Assembly (NCBI RefSeq): GCF_000185505.1
Contig: NZ_GL622359.1
Coordinates: 1,267,332-1,331,331, forward strand
Origin: Pseudoramibacter alactolyticus ATCC 23263
GTDB taxonomy: Bacteria; Bacillota; Clostridia; Eubacteriales; Eubacteriaceae
Direction: 5' to 3'
Length of the DNA stretch: 64,000 nt
Positions 59,973-64,000 of the stretch are shown here, piece after piece. The translations under genes were made by a program, and so were the position numbers. The notes under the pieces were generated by a model that searched no databases, was not told the DNA's origin, and was given only the letters and a program-made list of their open reading frames with translations. Every line of letters begins with the position of its first letter. Position 1 is the stretch's first letter.

Positions 59973-59987
59973 CGAACATTTTGTTCG
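59973..59987. promoter_or_regulatory. Candidate TetR operator between divergent genes
   Basis: CGAACA-TTT-TGTTCG, a perfect six-base inverted repeat with three-base spacer, in the 224-base gap between the ATPase and TetR genes. It is 79 bases from the ATPase start. Confidence 0.55.
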
Positions 59988-60118
59988 TTATCCCCATGAT
60001 AGGCTGCGCAAACAAAAAAAGCCAGACACAAAACCGGCGGCCTGTTCCTTACGGCACATTTCGCGGTTTTTGTCCGGATTTGATCGGCTTTTCGCCCTTT
60101 TAATTTGAAGGAGGCCCC

Positions 60119-60679
60119 ATGGACCGGCGCCAGCAAAAAACAAGACAAGCTATTTTTACCGCCTTTGAACACCTGCTTGCCACCACCCCCTACGACAAAA
60201 TTACCGTCGCGGCTATCATCGATGCGGCCAATGTGGGCCGCTCCACCTTTTACGCCCATTTTCCGACCAAGGACGACCTGTTTAAGGCCCTGTGCGATGC
60301 GATCTGCGCCCATGTGACCGCCCATCGCGACGGGGCCGAGCCCACCCACGATTTCGAAGGAAAGCGCGACACCCGCTCCGCCATCACCCACATGTTTTAC
60401 CACCTGCAGGCCGAGGGCCGCCCCATTGCCCGGGTGCTCGCCTCCGACGCGGCGGGGCTTTTTCTCGAGCCCTTCCGCCGGGCGCTCAAGGCGGTGTTCG
60501 CCCGGGAGCTGGCGGACGCCATCGCCGCCCGGGACGACCTGCCCGCGGATTTTCTCCTCGGGCACTTAGTGGCCACCTTCGTGGAGACGGTGCGCTTCTG
60601 GATCGACGGCGACCGGCGCGCCACCCCGGAGGAACTCGCCGCCTGCTTTTGCGCGGTGATCGATCCGGTGCTGCAATGA
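60119..60679 (+). CDS. TetR/AcrR-family regulator
   Basis: A 186-residue TetR regulator. The N-terminal helix-turn-helix shows RQAIFTAFEHLLATTPYDKI, ITVAAIIDAANVGRSTFYAH and FPTKDDLFKAL (about 8-62). The C-terminal domain matches the TetR_C group found in small Firmicute regulators (AITHMFYHLQAEGRPIARVL). AAGGAGG precedes the ATG. Divergent placement suggests it controls the metal ATPase gene and itself, but a metal-sensing TetR is unusual, so the inducer is open. Confidence 0.88.
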   Translation: MDRRQQKTRQAIFTAFEHLLATTPYDKITVAAIIDAANVGRSTFYAHFPTKDDLFKALCDAICAHVTAHRDGAEPTHDFEGKRDTRSAITHMFYHLQAEGRPIARVLASDAAGLFLEPFRRALKAVFARELADAIAARDDLPADFLLGHLVATFVETVRFWIDGDRRATPEELAACFCAVIDPVLQ

Positions 60680-60829
60680 CGCCCCGCCCATCCGAAAATG
60701 GATGCCCCCGGTTTTTCCGGAGCGCATCCATCGAGGCCGCTGCCTGCCATCGGCAAATCCCTTAGGTCGTCCCGGTGCGCCACCGTCAACGCCCGGCCGC
60801 AGGGCCGGTCCCGCCGGGTGGGGCCACCC

Positions 60830-61123
60830 TCAGAAAGGGCTGCCGATCAGCCCATACTGCAAACACAGCGCGGCGAACTGGCGCCCGTTGATGAGCAGCA
60901 TGTTGTGATTTTCTGCCAATCTTTTGGTTTGTGGTGTAAAGTCGCCCGCCAGGCTGATGAGGATCATCACCGGGCAAGCCGCCGGCTCAGAATCCTCCCG
61001 CATCGCAATCAGCTGCTCGACGCCGATATGATCATTCTGATCCACGCCTGTCTTGTTTCTGGCCTGCACTCAAGTTTCCGGCGCTTCCACCGTGTTTTCC
61101 TGCAAATCAAAAATTTTATCCAT
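60830..61123 (-). pseudogene. Mrr/restriction-endonuclease-like C-terminal remnant
   Basis: The frame from ATG 61123 encodes DKIFDLQENTVEAPET, hits TGA at 61070-61072, then continues VQARNKTGVDQNDHIGVEQL and MILISLAGDFTPQTKRLAEN then LLINGRQFAALC to 60830. The QARNKTG segment with the later LLING resembles the QAK-type catalytic core of Mrr-like nucleases. The usual N-terminal DNA-binding part is missing. A 79-residue product from GTG 61069 is possible but unlikely to be active. Confidence 0.5.
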
Positions 61124-61148
61124 CGGGGATCCCGTTGGGATCAGGCCG

Positions 61149-61178
61149 CAAAAAAGACGGCCCGAAAGGGCCGCCTTC
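61149..61178 (-). terminator. Terminator of the sigma/anti-sigma operon
   Basis: GGCGGCCC, TTTC loop, GGGCCGTC then TTTTTT on the minus strand, about 30 bases past the anti-sigma gene. Confidence 0.85.
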
Positions 61179-61209
61179 AAATCCAATCGCCTCTGGTTTG
61201 AAGCCGCCG

Positions 61210-61830
61210 CTAATCCTCCGGATGGCTCACATTAAAGCGATCCGGCGCGATATAGGCGTCGGGGCTGATGGCGTAGCCGCCGTGGCGCTTGACAGTCATG
61301 TAAAGCACTTTCCCGCCATGGGTGAGCTTCACGTAGCACACGCCGTTTTTGAAGCGGTCGGTGATGTCCAGGCGCGTCCTGCCGTATTCCACCAGCACCC
61401 GGCCGTCCTTGGTCTCTTCGAGATCCGGCTCCTTAAGGTGTTCCTCAATTTCGGCCGCGGTCGCCGGGCGCTCTTTGCCGCCGGCCTCCATCACAACCCC
61501 GCCGCCGGCCTGCTCGCGGGTCTTGCCCCCGCGGTCGCGGTAGCGCAGGGTGTAACTGCCGTCATCCTTCACCGTCAGGGCAGCGTTTGTCTGGTCCCCG
61601 TGGATCCACAGCTGAATTTGACGCTTAATCCCGCCGAGATTGGCCGCATAGGCGCTCACGCCGCCAAAGGCCATGGCCAGGGCCACCAGCGCCGCCACCA
61701 CTGTCCGGGACAGGCGGGCCCGCCGTTTCGGCGCCGAAAGATTGGCCAGAAAATCCCGCTTCGGCGCCAGGGTATCAAAGGTTCTGCTGTACCATTCGCG
61801 ATTGGTCTGATGGTTCGTCCGATTCGTCAT
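61210..61830 (-). CDS. Membrane-bound anti-sigma-like protein
   Basis: A 206-residue single-pass protein. A cytosolic N-terminus of about 40 residues (TNREWYSRTFDTLAPKRDFL) is followed by one membrane helix (TVVAALVALAMAFGGVSAYA, about 43-62) and an outer domain with repeated beta strands (AALTVKDDGSYTLRYRDRGG, GVCYVKLTHGGKVLYMTV). Its start lies 56 bases inside the sigma factor gene, the usual arrangement for an ECF sigma factor and its regulator. No zinc-type HxxxCxxC anti-sigma motif is present. Confidence 0.75.
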   Translation of the reverse strand: MTNRTNHQTNREWYSRTFDTLAPKRDFLANLSAPKRRARLSRTVVAALVALAMAFGGVSAYAANLGGIKRQIQLWIHGDQTNAALTVKDDGSYTLRYRDRGGKTREQAGGGVVMEAGGKERPATAAEIEEHLKEPDLEETKDGRVLVEYGRTRLDITDRFKNGVCYVKLTHGGKVLYMTVKRHGGYAISPDAYIAPDRFNVSHPED

Positions 61831-62302
61831 CGTTCCAGGCCTCCTTGAGTTGTTCTCTCAGCAGGGCGCGGGCGCGCCGCAGCTGACTTTTCACCGTGTT
61901 CTCCCGGCGGGAGAGCAGTGCCGCGATCTCCCGCACCGCGTAGCCTTCATAATAATACAAATGGATGACCACCCGGTATTTGTCCGGCAGGGCCATCACC
62001 GCTGCAAACAGCGCGCTGTCCTCCGGCGCTTCAAAGGGCAGGGCCGCCATGGTCTCCTCCCAGGTGACCCGGTGCCGGTGCCAGAAACTTTTGCACACGT
62101 CCCGGGCCCGGTTGATCGCCACCCGCAAAAGCCACGCCTTGAGATGCTCCTCGCTGTCAAACGCCCGAGGCTTGGTGTGGTAGCGGATGAACACCTCCTG
62201 CACCACGTCCTCGGCGTCGGCTGCGTTTTGGCAGACGCTAAAGGCCGCGGCAAAGCAGCGCTTGCCGTAGCGGCGGACCACTTCCTCTGTTGTCAGTCGC
62301 AT
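61775..62302 (-). CDS. ECF-type RNA polymerase sigma factor
   Basis: A 175-residue sigma-70 family factor with only regions 2 and 4. Region 2: AAFSVCQNAADAEDVVQEVF and LKAWLLRVAINRARDVCKSF. Region 4: LPDKYRVVIHLYYYEGYAVR, EIAALLSRRENTVKSQLRRA. AAAGGAGGC precedes the ATG at 62302; the upstream frame extension is discounted. It overlaps the membrane partner's gene by 56 bases, so it is probably held inactive until an envelope signal. Confidence 0.9.
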   Translation of the reverse strand: MRLTTEEVVRRYGKRCFAAAFSVCQNAADAEDVVQEVFIRYHTKPRAFDSEEHLKAWLLRVAINRARDVCKSFWHRHRVTWEETMAALPFEAPEDSALFAAVMALPDKYRVVIHLYYYEGYAVREIAALLSRRENTVKSQLRRARALLREQLKEAWNDDESDEPSDQSRMVQQNL

Positions 62303-62364
62303 TTTGCCTCCTTTCCGCCGCCCCGCCGGCAAATCCCCGGCGGCTTTTGAACGGCTTTATCTAT

Positions 62365-62391
62365 CATACGACCGAGGCGGCAAAAAAGTTG
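62365..62391 (-). promoter_or_regulatory. Possible ECF-type autoregulatory promoter
   Basis: Minus strand CAACTT, 15 bases, CGTATG, about 60 bases ahead of the sigma gene. It resembles ECF promoters (AACTT at -35, CGT at -10) more than housekeeping ones. Spacing is a base short of typical. Confidence 0.35.
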
Positions 62392-62429
62392 CGCCGCCGG
62401 TCGTTTTTTTTGCGGCCGCGGACAAAAAA

Positions 62430-62458
62430 TTGACCCCCTTCCCGTTTCCTGCTAAAAT
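62430..62458 (+). promoter_or_regulatory. Promoter of the AgcS gene
   Basis: TTGACC, 17 bases, TAAAAT, 50 bases ahead of the start codon. Confidence 0.75.
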
Positions 62459-62508
62459 AATAGCATTGCGGCCGCGCGCCGCGCATCATCATCAGAAAAG
62501 GATTTTTT

Positions 62509-63960
62509 ATGCAAACATTCACGCACTTTCTTGACGCGGCCAACGCAGCTGTCTGGGGCATCCCCATGCTCATCCTGCTGGTGGGCACGGGCATTTTTCT
62601 TTCGATCCGGCTCGGTTTTCTGCAGTTTCGCCGCTTCGGCCACGTCCTGCGGGAGACCGTCGGCAAGCTGTTTGCCGGCGAGGGCGGCGGCGACGGCGCC
62701 CTGACCCCGGTCCAGGCCATGACCACCGCCCTGGCGGGTACCGTCGGCACCGGCAATATCGCCGGGGTGGCCGGGGCCATTTCCCTCGGCGGGCCGGGGG
62801 CCATCTTCTGGATGTGGGTGGCTGCGCTTTTCGGCATGTGCACCAAATTTTCGGAAATCGTGCTGGCGGTGCATTTTCGCGAGCGCAACCGCCTCGGCGA
62901 CTGGATCGGCGGCCCGATGTATTACATCAAAAACGGGCTGGGCGAGCGCTGGCGTTTTCTCGGGGCACTCTTCGCCTTCTTTGCGGCCATCGCGGCCATC
63001 GGCACCGGCAACCTCACCCAGATCAACACCATCGCCACCTCCGTCGGCGCGATCTTCAAGGCCTATCACCCGGCGATGACGGCGGGCCAGCTGCAGATCG
63101 TCTATTGTGCGGTGGGCGTCGTCGGCGCCGTCCTCACGGTGATGGTGCTCTTCGGCGGGATGCAGCGCATCGGCGTCGTCACCGAAAAGCTCGTCCCGGT
63201 GATGGCCCTGGTTTATATCGGGGCGACCCTCGCCGTGGTGATCGGCCACGCTTCGGCGCTGGGCTCGGTATTCGCGCTGATTTTCGAGTCGGCGTTTTCG
63301 CCCCGGGCCGTCGGCGGCGGGCTGGCAGGCGTTGCCGTCGTGCAGGTGGTCAAGGCGGGCTTCGGCCGGGGGATCTTCTCCAACGAGGCGGGGCTCGGCA
63401 CGGCGCCCATCGCCCACGCGGCAGCCAACGTCTCCCACCCGGTGCGCCAGGGGCTTTTCGGCGTGTTCGAGGTCTTTGCCGATACCATCGTCATCTGCAC
63501 CCTCACGGCGCTGACCATCTTAATTTCCGGCTGCGCCCCGGCGTTTTACGGCAGGACGGCCGGCACCGATCTGACCATTTCCGCCTTCGCCACCACCTTC
63601 GGCGGCAAGGCGGCGGCCATCATCATCGCCGTGTGCATCACGATGTTCGCCTTCTCGACCCTGCTTTCCTGGAGCCTTTACGGCGCGAGGGCCACGGAAT
63701 TTCTCTTCGGCACGAAGAGCATCAAGGTGTATCAGGCGTTTTATATCCTCTTTGTGATCGTCGGCGCCAACGTGCAGCTGGCCGTGGTCTGGCAGATCGC
63801 CGACACGATGAACGCGCTGATGGCCATCCCCAACCTAATCGCGGTGCTGGCCCTTTCGCCCACGGTGGTGCAGCTGGCCGGGGACTATTTCGCGAAGCGC
63901 CGACACGAGCGCCCGCGGATTTCCCGGGAAATAAACGCATCCGACCGATCCGCGTCATGA
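62509..63960 (+). CDS. Sodium:alanine (glycine) symporter, AgcS family
   Basis: A 483-residue cation-coupled amino-acid importer with about ten to eleven helices. The AgcS signatures are visible: VQAMTTALAGTVGTGNIAGV (about 66-85), GGPMYYIKNGLG (about 137), GRGIFSNEAGLGTAPIAHAA (about 285-304) and the end region VYQAFYILFVIVGA. It imports alanine or glycine with Na+ or H+. AGAAAAGGA precedes the ATG. The 40 bases after its stop reach the window edge and show nothing. Confidence 0.93.
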   Translation: MQTFTHFLDAANAAVWGIPMLILLVGTGIFLSIRLGFLQFRRFGHVLRETVGKLFAGEGGGDGALTPVQAMTTALAGTVGTGNIAGVAGAISLGGPGAIFWMWVAALFGMCTKFSEIVLAVHFRERNRLGDWIGGPMYYIKNGLGERWRFLGALFAFFAAIAAIGTGNLTQINTIATSVGAIFKAYHPAMTAGQLQIVYCAVGVVGAVLTVMVLFGGMQRIGVVTEKLVPVMALVYIGATLAVVIGHASALGSVFALIFESAFSPRAVGGGLAGVAVVQVVKAGFGRGIFSNEAGLGTAPIAHAAANVSHPVRQGLFGVFEVFADTIVICTLTALTILISGCAPAFYGRTAGTDLTISAFATTFGGKAAAIIIAVCITMFAFSTLLSWSLYGARATEFLFGTKSIKVYQAFYILFVIVGANVQLAVVWQIADTMNALMAIPNLIAVLALSPTVVQLAGDYFAKRRHERPRISREINASDRSAS

Positions 63961-64000
63961 CCCGCACAACGAAAAACAGCTCTGCATTCCTGGCGTGGTG

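Overview
The window looks like chromosome of a GC-rich, low-branching Firmicute, most likely an anaerobic clostridium (Eubacteriales). The grounds are strong AGGAGG-type ribosome sites, a split two-gene transketolase, HPr, a YacP/Rae1 RNase, the DUF1659/DUF2922 pair, a Trep_Strep ECF transporter and a [FeFe] hydrogenase. Genus cannot be fixed from the sequence alone; an Eubacteriaceae-like acetogen or fermenter is a guess.

Layout. 0-2.9 kb: the leading end of a type III-A CRISPR-Cas operon (cas6, then cas10/csm1 running off the left edge), next to tRNA-Thr and tRNA-Tyr. 3.3-12.6 kb: housekeeping genes on the minus strand (transaldolase, transketolase halves, HPr, a hisS-THUMP methyltransferase-rlmB-rae1 operon, ispE-GntR) with lspA on plus. 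12.8-17.6 kb: a uracil-DNA glycosylase gene broken by an in-frame amber codon, PAP2 phosphatase, class II aldolase, orphan dhaM, a ZIP transporter with a large internal deletion, tRNA-Ser, a TVP38-like membrane protein and a UPF0178 protein. 17.8-22.2 kb: an AT-rich graveyard of mobile DNA (serine recombinase tail, TnpV, a DNA methyltransferase head, a MobA/MobL relaxase with several frameshifts, a TetR fragment). Its one intact gene encodes a deoxyribosyltransferase/TIR-like protein with a helical tail, translationally coupled to the methyltransferase remnant; this is the best candidate here for an undescribed defence module.

22.6-32.3 kb: Rrf2 regulator and malY/patB, then an island on the minus strand (AraC regulator, two ABC half-transporters, EcfT, fused EcfA, Trep_Strep S component). 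The island lies between the intact malY 3' end and a decayed second copy of that 3' end in the same orientation. An iron-box-like palindrome sits in its leading promoter, so metal or siderophore handling is likely. 32.3-41.5 kb: a small glutaredoxin-like protein, a PTS EIICBA, a His-rich zinc/cadmium-type ATPase, a CPBP protease, a DUF6506 protein, an alpha/beta hydrolase and small membrane proteins. 41.7-48.7 kb: a peptide ABC operon led by an M14/AstE-type metallohydrolase (hydrolase, DppB, DppC, binding lipoprotein, DppD, DppF) ending in a MATE transporter stump. 48.7-53.5 kb: small or poorly known genes, an acetyltransferase, DUF1659/DUF2922 and a flavodoxin. 53.7-57.5 kb: a two-gene hydrogenase operon (NuoF-4Fe4S/GltD-like fusion plus group A [FeFe] hydrogenase). 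58-64 kb: a second metal ATPase divergent from a TetR gene, a restriction-endonuclease stump, an ECF sigma factor with a membrane anti-sigma-like partner, and an AgcS symporter.

A recurring theme is gene decay outside the mobile zone as well (udg, ZIP, MATE, Mrr-like, malY copy). Either the strain is shedding genes or some lesions are sequence errors; both can be tested on reads.
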